Counted from the stretch's first letter, positions 1 to 5,564 are shown. The stretch: 5,565 nucleotides of DNA from Candidatus Nomurabacteria bacterium (GCA_031278275.1 JAITKW010000033.1:1-5565); one strand, 5' to 3'. The notes: generated by a model from the sequence alone, not told the origin. Made by a program: numbers and translations.

Positions 1-1
1 C

Positions 2-262
2 GATAAAATGATGACCAAAAAAGTTTATTTTATCCGCAAAGACGCTGATTTGGACACGGTGCTTTCGGCTTTTCAGCGCCATAATTGTTATTTTCTCATC
101 ATTATCAACAAGAAACGCGAAACGGTCGGAATTGTCACCATCTCCGACTTATTTGAAAAGTTTTTTGGTCGCAAATTCGTGGACGGTTTTGACAGTGACG
201 ACAACGCCATCACCGTGTCCGAACGCCCCAACAATTCCACGAAAAATGGGGAAAATCTGTAA
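2..262 (+). CDS. C-terminal fragment of a CBS-domain protein, probably CNNM/CorC (hemolysin-like) family
   Basis: The reading frame is open to the left edge (codons GAT AAA precede the first ATG at base 8), so this is probably the 3' end of a longer gene and not an 84-residue protein. The visible part reads as one CBS module: a beta strand (KKVYFIRKD), a helix (DLDTVLSAFQRHN), strands YFLIIIN and TVGIVTI, then helix SDLFEKFFGRK followed by VDGFD. This matches the second CBS repeat of DUF21/CNNM-CorC membrane proteins, where a V-GIVT-x-x-D-x-x-E pattern is followed by a conserved V-D-x-F-D. CBS pairs bind adenine nucleotides and regulate an attached membrane domain, which would lie upstream outside the window. 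After the module comes a short polar tail rich in Asn and Ser. A stand-alone CBS protein cannot be excluded. The stop is TAA, and no terminator-like hairpin with a T-run follows. Confidence 0.72.
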   Translation, partial: DKMMTKKVYFIRKDADLDTVLSAFQRHNCYFLIIINKKRETVGIVTISDLFEKFFGRKFVDGFDSDDNAITVSERPNNSTKNGENL

Positions 263-302
263 ACAAAAAGCACGTAGTAAGGCATTATAAACGAAATAAA
301 TC

Positions 303-331
303 TTGACGATGTTTTAATAATAAATTATAAT
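303..331 (+). promoter_or_regulatory. Strong sigma-70-type promoter for the aspS transcript
   Basis: A -35 box TTGACG (303-308) is followed after exactly 17 bases by a consensus -10 box TATAAT (326-331). By normal spacing transcription would start at about 337-340, giving aspS a 5' leader of roughly 112 bases. The surrounding DNA is very AT-rich. This is the best-matching promoter in the window and shows that aspS is transcribed independently of the CBS gene. Confidence 0.8.
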
Positions 332-342
332 TAACCTTAAAT

Positions 343-390
343 ATGAGTGTTCGCGATAATAATTTTCGGTCGGTCAGGCAGTTTCGGTGA
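343..390 (+). promoter_or_regulatory. Possible 15-codon leader peptide of aspS
   Basis: An ATG at 343 opens a 15-codon frame (MSVRDNNFRSVRQFR) that ends in TGA at 388-390. It lies within a few bases of the predicted transcription start, so it would be translated as a nearly leaderless message; no Shine-Dalgarno sequence is possible there. It contains GAT AAT AAT (Asp-Asn-Asn, 355-363) directly before the leader hairpin, and the downstream gene encodes the synthetase predicted to charge both tRNA-Asp and tRNA-Asn. That fits the logic of leader-peptide attenuation, but an AT-rich stretch yields such codons easily by chance. No intrinsic terminator follows the hairpin. This is a hypothesis only. 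Confidence 0.22.
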
Positions 391-415
391 ACTGCTTGAT
401 GGAGCCGACCGAAAA
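363..415 (+). promoter_or_regulatory. Long bulged hairpin in the aspS 5' leader
   Basis: TTTTCGGTCGG (363-373) pairs perfectly with CCGACCGAAAA (405-415), giving 11 bp. Inside it, 374-383 (TCAGGCAGTT) pairs with 390-399 (AACTGCTTGA) over 10 bp including one G-T wobble, leaving a six-base loop (384-389, TCGGTG) and a five-base bulge (400-404, TGGAG) on the 3' side only. It lies wholly between the predicted transcription start and the aspS ribosome binding site. It is not followed by a T-run, so it does not look like an intrinsic terminator. Likely roles are a regulatory or stabilising mRNA leader, or a binding site for a protein such as the synthetase itself. I do not recognise it as a known RNA family. 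Confidence 0.7.
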
Positions 416-440
416 AGCCGAGTACTAAATAAACTTATTC

Positions 441-446
441 AAGGAG
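441..446 (+). promoter_or_regulatory. Shine-Dalgarno sequence fixing the aspS start
   Basis: AAGGAG lies five bases before the ATG at 452. It decides the start against the longer frame that opens with GTG at 347: the 35 extra residues of that frame fall in the leader hairpin and do not resemble AspRS. Confidence 0.85.
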
Positions 447-451
447 AAAAT

Positions 452-1762
452 ATGAGAACGTTAGCTAAAGAACTTGCTAGTAAAATTGATAAAAAAGTGG
501 AAATCAAGGGGTGGCTACACAAAAAACGCTTGCTCGGCGGGCTGAACTTTTTGACCATTCGCGATCGTAGCGGACTAATCCAAGTCCTCGCTGAAGACAA
601 AACCGAAATTGAGAAATTACGTGGCATGCAAATCGGCACCGTTTTGACAATTGCGGGAAAAGTCATAAAAGACGACCGCGCACCGAACGGCGCGGAGCTG
701 CACGATGTCAAAATCACAGTGGAAGTACCCGTAACGGAAGAGCCACCCATCGAAATTGACAAACCCTTAGACCACAAATCGGACAACCTTGACACTTTAT
801 TTGACCATCGCGTAGTTGGGTTACGCAATTTACAAGAACAAACCATTTTCAAAGTGCAAGCCGAAGTTTTGAAAAGTTTCCGAACGTATATGAATGAGCA
901 TGAGTTTATTGAAATCAACACACCAAAATTATTGGCTGAACCAACAGAGGGCGGCACGGAAGTTTTCAAAATGGATTACTTTGGCAAAGTCGCAACGTTG
1001 GCGCAAAGTCCCCAATTTTATAAGCAAATGATGACCGGCGTGTTTGAAAGAGTTTTTGAAATCAATCCCGTGTATCGCGCCGAACCCAGCGCCACTTCAC
1101 GTCATATGACCGAATATATTTCAATGGACGGCGAAATGAACTTCATCACTTTTGACGACCTTTTGCATTTGATTTCGGGACTTATAAACCGTATTTCTGA
1201 CGATGTTTTTGCAAAATATGCGGGCGAACTCGCAAAATGGAATGGCACCAAACCCAAACTAACGGCAGAAATCCCGCGCTTGCGCCTTGCCGAAGTTCAC
1301 GAAAAATACAGCAAAGCCACCGGCGAAAACTCCATCGGCGAAGACGATTTGCGCCCAGACGAAGAACGCTGGGTGAGTGACTTTGCCAAGAAGAACTTGG
1401 GGAGCGAAGCCGTGTTTGTCACCGATTGGGCAGCCAGCTCAATGAAGTTTTACCATCGCAAAAAAGCCGACAATCCGGAAGTCGCCGAGCGCGCTGATTT
1501 GATTTTTCGTGGCATTGAAATTACCACCATCAGCATGCGCGAACACCGCTACGACATTTTAGTTGAACAATTAAAAGCCATCGCACACGGCGACCCCGAC
1601 CACGCCGGATTCAAAGCTTATCTCACCGCATTCAAATTCGGCATGCCCCCACACGGCGGGTTCGGCATGGGGCTTGAAAGAGTCACCGAAAAATTAGTCG
1701 GACTGAAAAACGTCAAAGAAGCCTCGCTGTTTCCTCGCGATCTCAACCGTTTGGCACCATAA
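452..1762 (+). CDS. aspS: Aspartyl-tRNA synthetase, archaeal-type, predicted non-discriminating (Asp/Asn)
   Basis: This 436-residue cytosolic class II aminoacyl-tRNA synthetase charges tRNA-Asp with aspartate. An N-terminal OB-fold anticodon-binding domain (about 15-95) includes GWLHKKRLLGG and FLTIRDRSG. The catalytic domain (about 115-436) carries the TEGGTEVF flipping loop (165-172), LAQSPQFYKQ (183-192), motif 2 with YRAE (208-211) and R217-H218, and motif 3 GFGMGLER (403-410), ending FPRDLNRLAP. The length fits archaeal/eukaryotic-type AspRS; bacterial-type enzymes are about 590 residues because of an inserted GAD domain that is absent here. His23 and Pro78 occupy positions that are Trp26 and Lys85 in the discriminating Thermococcus kodakarensis enzyme (alignment from memory). 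His and Pro there are associated with relaxed anticodon recognition, so the enzyme probably also makes Asp-tRNA-Asn for GatCAB to amidate. Family assignment is very secure; tRNA specificity is inferred. It has its own promoter and structured leader. Confidence 0.96.
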   Translation: MRTLAKELASKIDKKVEIKGWLHKKRLLGGLNFLTIRDRSGLIQVLAEDKTEIEKLRGMQIGTVLTIAGKVIKDDRAPNGAELHDVKITVEVPVTEEPPIEIDKPLDHKSDNLDTLFDHRVVGLRNLQEQTIFKVQAEVLKSFRTYMNEHEFIEINTPKLLAEPTEGGTEVFKMDYFGKVATLAQSPQFYKQMMTGVFERVFEINPVYRAEPSATSRHMTEYISMDGEMNFITFDDLLHLISGLINRISDDVFAKYAGELAKWNGTKPKLTAEIPRLRLAEVHEKYSKATGENSIGEDDLRPDEERWVSDFAKKNLGSEAVFVTDWAASSMKFYHRKKADNPEVAERADLIFRGIEITTISMREHRYDILVEQLKAIAHGDPDHAGFKAYLTAFKFGMPPHGGFGMGLERVTEKLVGLKNVKEASLFPRDLNRLAP

Positions 1763-1777
1763 TCTTTCCGCCCATGC

Positions 1778-1806
1778 TTGCACTGTGATTTTCATTGCGC
1801 TATCAT
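1778..1806 (+). promoter_or_regulatory. Promoter of the lamin-tail surface protein gene, giving a leaderless mRNA
   Basis: A -35 box TTGCAC (1778-1783) and a -10 box TATCAT (1801-1806) are separated by 17 bases. The expected transcription start, about seven bases after the -10 box, falls on or next to the A of the ATG at 1813. No Shine-Dalgarno sequence precedes that ATG. The promoter begins only 15 bases after the aspS stop codon. Confidence 0.65.
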
Positions 1807-1812
1807 CGCTAC

Positions 1813-3333
1813 ATGAGAGTGTTTTGGAGGTTATCAAGTATCTTTGCAGTTATCAGCTTGATTTTGAGCAGTCTGCCCGTTTTAGCAGTGGAGAATACCG
1901 CGCCCGTTCCAGCTCCGCTACTAATCGCCGCCGCCAACTTTGACAACGATGTGGCGAAAAATCCATTGGGGGAATTTGTGGAATTGAAAAATACGACTGA
2001 CGAGGATTTATCGCTAAAAAATGTTGTGCTCAAATATAACAAAACCATCGATTTGGCTACTTTTCCCGCAAATAGTTTTGTCAAAGCAAATGGCTACATC
2101 GTTCTTAAAAACAGCGAGCATTTTTCCAGAAACTTATCTATGACAAATGGGACTTTGACCTTGGAGCTGGACAAAGTGGAAATTGACCAAGTGGAATGGA
2201 GCAGTGATATGAAAATGGACGGCACTGGCAAAAATCGCTCCGCCACACTCGTCAAATGCCATGAGGAAATTTGCGAAACAGCTTATTTATTTGAGAAAAA
2301 TTACGTTTTGCACGAAGACGGTTATTTTGAAGTTGAAATTAAAGATGAAAATGGAGATGGAGATGAAGATGAAATTGAAAATGAAGATGAAATTGAAGAT
2401 GAAGTCGGAAATGAAGATGAGGGAGATGACGAACTCGTGTTGGAAAATGAGGAAAATAATTTGCCGGAAGTTTTGGAATGTGACGGGCTATTATTAAACG
2501 AAATCTATACTTATTTTGAAAATGATGCCAGCGAGCAATTCCTTGAGTTTTACAACTCAACTGAAGATATTATTGAATTGAAAACTTGCCAGATTTGGAT
2601 AAAATACAGCGGGAAATATCAAAAGTTTGCGCTTGAAGCCGGCGTGGTTGCGCCAGACGATTATTTGGTGTTTTATCCGAGCGCGCATGATTTGAAATTG
2701 GCGAAAAATCCATCTGGCACGGAAATAATTTTGTTGCTTGATGATAATTCCGAATATATTTTGGATATGTCTGTGAGTTTGGCGGGGCAAAAGAAAGCTT
2801 GGAGTTTCGCATTGATTGATGGCGATTGGACAAAAACCATGCAACGCACGCCGGGGCTGCCAAATGTCGCACAGGTTTGTCCGACTGGAAAAATTATCAA
2901 TCCGTCTACTGGAAAATGCATTGGCATTATTGAAGATGAACCGTTGCCAGATTGTGGGGCGGGGAAGTTTCGTAATCCTGAGACCAATCGTTGCAAAAGT
3001 TACGATGTATTATCAACGGCGTTAACCCCCTGTAATGAGGGTTATTATCGCAACGAACTCACCAACCGTTGCAACAAAATCGCTGTTGCCAAAGAGCTGG
3101 AGCCTTGTGAAGAGGGTTATGAACGCAACCCCGAAACCAACCGCTGTCGCAAAATCCGCGAAAATAGTGGCACCGAATATGGCGTGGAACCACTTTCGTA
3201 TAACGACCGCGCCTCGTTTGTGGCGTGGGGCGCAGCCGGTGGCATGACCGCTATGGGCACCGGCTATACCGTTTTCCAATTTCGCTCCGAATTATGGCGG
3301 TTTATCAAAAAACTTTTGCGGATAAAAAAATAA
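1813..3333 (+). CDS. Secreted, membrane-anchored protein with two lamin-tail domains and four Cys-bounded repeats
   Basis: The 506-residue product has a Sec signal peptide (basic start RVFWR, hydrophobic core to Leu24, cleavage probably after Ala25 in VLA). Two beta-rich lamin-tail (LTD-like) domains follow at about 36-135 (GEFVELKNTT, ANSFVKANGYIVL) and 223-350 (LLLNEIYTYF, EQFLEFYNST, APDDYLVFYP). Between them lies a very acidic linker (178-220). Four Cys-bounded motifs (C356-C369, C381-C394, C407-C420, C432-C445) follow the pattern C-x2-G-[KY]-x-[IR]-N-x2-[ST]-[NG]-[RK]-C at 25-26 residue spacing. The C-terminus has a transmembrane segment (467-490) and a basic tail (RFIKKLLRIKK), implying an outward-facing type I membrane protein. 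Extracellular LTDs are common in bacterial surface proteins and CPR genomes; the function is unknown, and adhesion or binding of a polymer is a guess. ATG 1813 is chosen over TTG 1795 because TTG 1795 lies inside the promoter and the signal peptide begins cleanly at 1813. Confidence 0.85.
   Translation: MRVFWRLSSIFAVISLILSSLPVLAVENTAPVPAPLLIAAANFDNDVAKNPLGEFVELKNTTDEDLSLKNVVLKYNKTIDLATFPANSFVKANGYIVLKNSEHFSRNLSMTNGTLTLELDKVEIDQVEWSSDMKMDGTGKNRSATLVKCHEEICETAYLFEKNYVLHEDGYFEVEIKDENGDGDEDEIENEDEIEDEVGNEDEGDDELVLENEENNLPEVLECDGLLLNEIYTYFENDASEQFLEFYNSTEDIIELKTCQIWIKYSGKYQKFALEAGVVAPDDYLVFYPSAHDLKLAKNPSGTEIILLLDDNSEYILDMSVSLAGQKKAWSFALIDGDWTKTMQRTPGLPNVAQVCPTGKIINPSTGKCIGIIEDEPLPDCGAGKFRNPETNRCKSYDVLSTALTPCNEGYYRNELTNRCNKIAVAKELEPCEEGYERNPETNRCRKIRENSGTEYGVEPLSYNDRASFVAWGAAGGMTAMGTGYTVFQFRSELWRFIKKLLRIKK
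2341..2430 (+). repeat. Degenerate GAWGAW low-complexity tract encoding an acidic linker
   Basis: About 90 bases consist almost wholly of GAA, GAT, AAT and GGA codons (GAAGATGAAATTGAAGATG-like units repeated with variation). In frame they encode the Asp/Glu/Asn-rich linker (about residues 178-206) between the two lamin-tail domains of the surface protein. Such tracts expand and contract by slippage and may bind divalent cations or act as a flexible spacer. The other frames of this tract give meaningless Lys/Met-rich or His/Leu-rich reading frames. Confidence 0.75.
2878..3147 (+). repeat. Four coding repeats of about 75-78 bp, each with a Cys-bounded 14-residue motif
   Basis: The motif-opening cysteine codons lie at 2878, 2953, 3031 and 3106, so the period is 75, 78 and 75 bases. 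Each unit holds C-x12-C with the central consensus RNPETNRC; the first unit (INPSTGKC) is the most divergent. The last three keep N-R-C exactly. The even period and conserved cysteines suggest small disulfide-closed loops forming a stalk next to the membrane anchor. Confidence 0.8.
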
Positions 3334-3378
3334 AACGGTCTCGTTGCGCAATTCCCTCTTCATATTAAACGTCCAGCT

Positions 3379-3408
3379 TTGACAAAACAGCTATTGGTGT
3401 GATATATT
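3379..3408 (+). promoter_or_regulatory. Promoter of rplY
   Basis: A perfect -35 box TTGACA (3379-3384) and a -10 box TATATT (3403-3408) are spaced by 18 bases, with an extended -10 TG dinucleotide (3400-3401) one base before the -10 box. Transcription would start near 3415, giving a short leader of about 22 bases that contains the ribosome binding site. Confidence 0.72.
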
Positions 3409-3427
3409 TGACTTAAAGTAATAAATT

Positions 3428-3432
3428 AGGAG
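3428..3432 (+). promoter_or_regulatory. Shine-Dalgarno sequence of rplY
   Basis: AGGAG ends four bases before the ATG at 3437, a slightly tight but workable spacing. It contrasts with the surface-protein gene upstream, which has no such site. Confidence 0.8.
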
Positions 3433-3436
3433 TTTT

Positions 3437-4126
3437 ATGAGTGAGAAATTAGCTCTCCAGAAGCGTGATGTGTCTGGTAAAAAAGTCAAAGCTTTGCGCC
3501 GGCAAGGTTTGGTTACAAGTGTCGTTTACGGCAGGGGGATTACCCCAATTTTGACCCAATCAGAATATAATCCGACCGAAACAGCGGTTACCGTTTCCGG
3601 TTACCATTCGCCAATCAACTTGACGATTGACGGCAAGGCACAACTGGCAATGGTGAAAAATGTGGATATTGACCCCGTGCATCGCACAATTTTGAATATT
3701 GAGTTTCAAGGCATCTCGGCTGATGAAGTGGTTTGGGCGGAAGCACCAATCACGCTCATTGGGCTGGGCAATTCCGAAGCCGAAAAATTACATTTTTCAA
3801 TTTTGCAAGTTTTGGAATCCGTGGAAGTCAAAGCGAAACCCGCCGACTTGCCGGAAGCTTTGGAAATTGACATCGTTAATCTCGCAAGTGTCGGCGACAA
3901 TGTCACACTTGGCGACATCAAATTGCCAAAAGGCGTGGAGTTCGCCGAGAAAGACATTGACCTTGGGCAAGTTGTCGCTAACGTTTACGACCCAATCGCA
4001 GAAGCTGAAGCGCAAGCTAAAGCCGATGAAGAAGCCGCCAAAGCCGCCGCCGAAACCGCTCCTGCCACAGAAGAAATTTCAGCTACTGAAGCCCCAGCCA
4101 CTGAAGAAGCCACCAAAGCCGAGTAA
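3437..4126 (+). CDS. rplY: Large-subunit ribosomal protein bL25, CTC/TL5 type with acidic tail
   Basis: The 229-residue protein is the long (CTC/TL5) form of bL25, which binds 5S rRNA in the central protuberance of the 50S subunit. The N-terminal L25 domain (about 4-93) shows LALQKRDVSGKKVKALRRQG, then VVYGRG (29-34) and the VDIDPVHR segment (76-83). The beta-rich TL5 domain (about 97-183) shows LPEALEIDIVNL and GDNVTLGDIKLPKGV. Residues 185-229 form an Ala/Glu/Thr-rich, probably disordered tail that has no RNA-binding look. The family's long form is usually 190-230 residues, so the length is normal. The gene has its own promoter and ribosome binding site, and it converges with the aldolase gene downstream. 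Whether it is a constitutive ribosomal protein or a stress-type CTC cannot be told from sequence. Confidence 0.94.
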   Translation: MSEKLALQKRDVSGKKVKALRRQGLVTSVVYGRGITPILTQSEYNPTETAVTVSGYHSPINLTIDGKAQLAMVKNVDIDPVHRTILNIEFQGISADEVVWAEAPITLIGLGNSEAEKLHFSILQVLESVEVKAKPADLPEALEIDIVNLASVGDNVTLGDIKLPKGVEFAEKDIDLGQVVANVYDPIAEAEAQAKADEEAAKAAAETAPATEEISATEAPATEEATKAE

Positions 4127-4159
4127 TTTTACGCCAACCTTGCGTGTTAAGACCAACTT

Positions 4160-4239
4160 TTGTATGGCGGAAAAACCTGTTTCTTAGCCCTTTAGCACCT
4201 TGTATGGCGGAAAAACCTGTTTCTTAGCCCTTTAGCACC
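4160..4239. repeat. Perfect 40-bp tandem duplication at the 3' end of the aldolase gene
   Basis: Bases 4160-4199 and 4200-4239 are identical and directly adjacent; identity ends at once on both sides (4159 T versus 4199 C, 4200 T versus 4240 G). The copy nearer the aldolase (4200-4239) contains its last codons and TAA stop; the other copy lies just beyond, in the convergent gap after rplY. Because the stop is met first, the protein is unaffected. I see no clear terminator hairpin in the unit. It is either a recent replication-slippage duplication or an assembly artefact. Confidence 0.97.
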
Positions 4240-5564
4240 GCTGTATTAGCGACCAATCGCGCCCGAAAAGCATTTTGTGCCGCCTCAAAATTATCATTAT
4301 GACCGTTCCACGCCGAAAGCGCCGGATCTTGCAAAGCTCGCGCAAACGAAAAAGTCACCGCCCATGGGACCGGACTATGTTTTATCACTGCCGCCAAATT
4401 GTCTGTTGCTTGCGTCACAGTTTGCCCGCCCGACAAAAACACCACTCCGCCAGTCTCCACCGGCACATTCGCCCGCAAAACCTCCGCCGTCTTCGCTCCA
4501 ACTTCCTCCGGCGTGGACTGCACTGCAAACTGCTTGCCCGCCAAAACCATATTCGTTTTCAAAATCGTACCGCCAAGTATCACTGACTTTTCGTGCAACT
4601 TCTCAAACAACTTCGCCAAAATCCGCCCCGTCACTTCCGCGCACTTGTCAATTGAATAATCGCCATCATACACCACCTCTGGTTCCACAATTGGCGTAAT
4701 GCCAACTTTTTGGCAAATAACGGCATATTCCGCCAAAATCTCACAGTTTTCAGAAATAGCAAACTCGCTCGGCAACCCGCCCTTAATCTCAAAAGCCGCC
4801 CGCCATTTGGCGAAACGTAGCCCCAGCCCGTGATATTCAATCATTCTGTCGAGCAACCCATTCAAACCGTCCGTCATTTTTTCACCAGCGTGATACGGAA
4901 TGTCAATCAAACCTTGATCCACCTTGATGCCGGGAATTACGCCACGTGTAGACAAAAACTCCACAAAGTTTTGCCCATTATCCGCATGTTGGCGCACCGT
5001 TTCGTCAAACATGATGGCGCCCGAAACGTATTTATTGAGGTCGGGAAGTGAAAGAAAAATGTTGCGATAATCGCGGCGGTTTTTCTCATTATTCTCAATC
5101 AGTCGCGCCGCAAACTTTTTTTCAATTGAGCCACCCGACTCGTCTGCCGCCAAAATGCCTTTGCCACGCGCCATCAGCTGCCGTGCCGTTTGCTCCGCCT
5201 CAGTTTCAACCTTAGCCGTGCCAGCACTCACCACTTCATATTCCTTGTCACGAGCCATCTCCTCCAACTTCTTTAAGGAATTAACTGTGTGCAATGTGGC
5301 ATTCTCCACATTATATTTCGCCAATAACAAAGCCTCTGTCAGCGAGCGCCCCAACAAAAGCGCACCAAAAATCGTGCTGGAAATGATTGAACGAACGGTG
5401 GACGTTGTTAGCAACTCTTCCTTGTCGTTCAAGTGAAACTTGACGGAAGCCTCTTCGCCACTCAATTTGGCACTAATTTCGTTCTTGCGTACTAAAAACA
5501 CCTTGTCGCCCAAAAAATCCACCTTGTCGCTAACAAAACTGACAGCCCCGTGCGCAGAAGCCAT
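4224..5564 (-). CDS. Class I fructose-bisphosphate aldolase with a PfkB-like N-terminal extension (5' end possibly outside the window)
   Basis: The enzyme cleaves fructose 1,6-bisphosphate to DHAP and glyceraldehyde 3-phosphate via a Lys Schiff base. In the 446 visible residues the aldolase domain spans about 122-446. All key residues of the rabbit-type family are present: Asp141 in LAADES, Lys214 in GIKVD, Lys253 and Arg255 in FAKWR, Glu294 in VEPE, Schiff-base Lys336 in GTILKTNM (Thr replaces the usual Pro), and the phosphate-binding LSGGQ (377-381) and Arg409. It belongs to the animal/plant-type class I family, not the DhnA/archaeal type. Residues 1-100 are extra: HGAVSF plus GALLLGRSLTEALLLAKYN resembles the end of a PfkB sugar kinase, but TVRS stands where the GAGD catalytic motif should be. 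The first ATG touches the window edge, so the frame may continue upstream. Met103 is an alternative start giving a 344-residue aldolase. Confidence 0.93.
   Translation of the reverse strand: MASAHGAVSFVSDKVDFLGDKVFLVRKNEISAKLSGEEASVKFHLNDKEELLTTSTVRSIISSTIFGALLLGRSLTEALLLAKYNVENATLHTVNSLKKLEEMARDKEYEVVSAGTAKVETEAEQTARQLMARGKGILAADESGGSIEKKFAARLIENNEKNRRDYRNIFLSLPDLNKYVSGAIMFDETVRQHADNGQNFVEFLSTRGVIPGIKVDQGLIDIPYHAGEKMTDGLNGLLDRMIEYHGLGLRFAKWRAAFEIKGGLPSEFAISENCEILAEYAVICQKVGITPIVEPEVVYDGDYSIDKCAEVTGRILAKLFEKLHEKSVILGGTILKTNMVLAGKQFAVQSTPEEVGAKTAEVLRANVPVETGGVVFLSGGQTVTQATDNLAAVIKHSPVPWAVTFSFARALQDPALSAWNGHNDNFEAAQNAFRARLVANTAVLKG

Noticed and set aside
340..410. Resemblance to a fluoride riboswitch (ATGAGTGTTCGC ... 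CTTGATGGAGCC)
   Set aside because: Only scattered words match; the first stem cannot form (no GGCG partner for the CGC), and aspS is not a fluoride-related gene.
363..430. Hairpin 363-415 as an intrinsic terminator
   Set aside because: The 3' side is followed by A-rich and mixed sequence, not a T-run, and the reverse strand has no proper T-run after the stem either.
347..451. N-terminal extension of AspRS from the GTG at 347
   Set aside because: The 35 extra residues come from the leader hairpin, do not look like AspRS, and a good Shine-Dalgarno sequence precedes the ATG at 452.
2261..2560. Lys/Met-rich plus-strand frame and His/Leu-rich minus-strand frame over the acidic tract
   Set aside because: Both are shadows of the GAW repeat read in other frames, within a well-supported coding region, with no start signal of their own.
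3699..4187. 162-codon plus-strand frame overlapping rplY
   Set aside because: It is the +1 shadow of rplY, with Lys/Pro-rich low-complexity content and no ribosome binding site; bL25 domains are clear in the other frame.
4127..4223. Bidirectional terminator between rplY and the aldolase gene
   Set aside because: Only very short pairings such as GG-AAAAA-CC can be drawn; none is GC-rich with a T-run, so no terminator is called.
4275..4840. Several open frames on the plus strand over the aldolase gene
   Set aside because: They have no recognisable domains, biased composition, and overlap the conserved catalytic core of the aldolase on the opposite strand.
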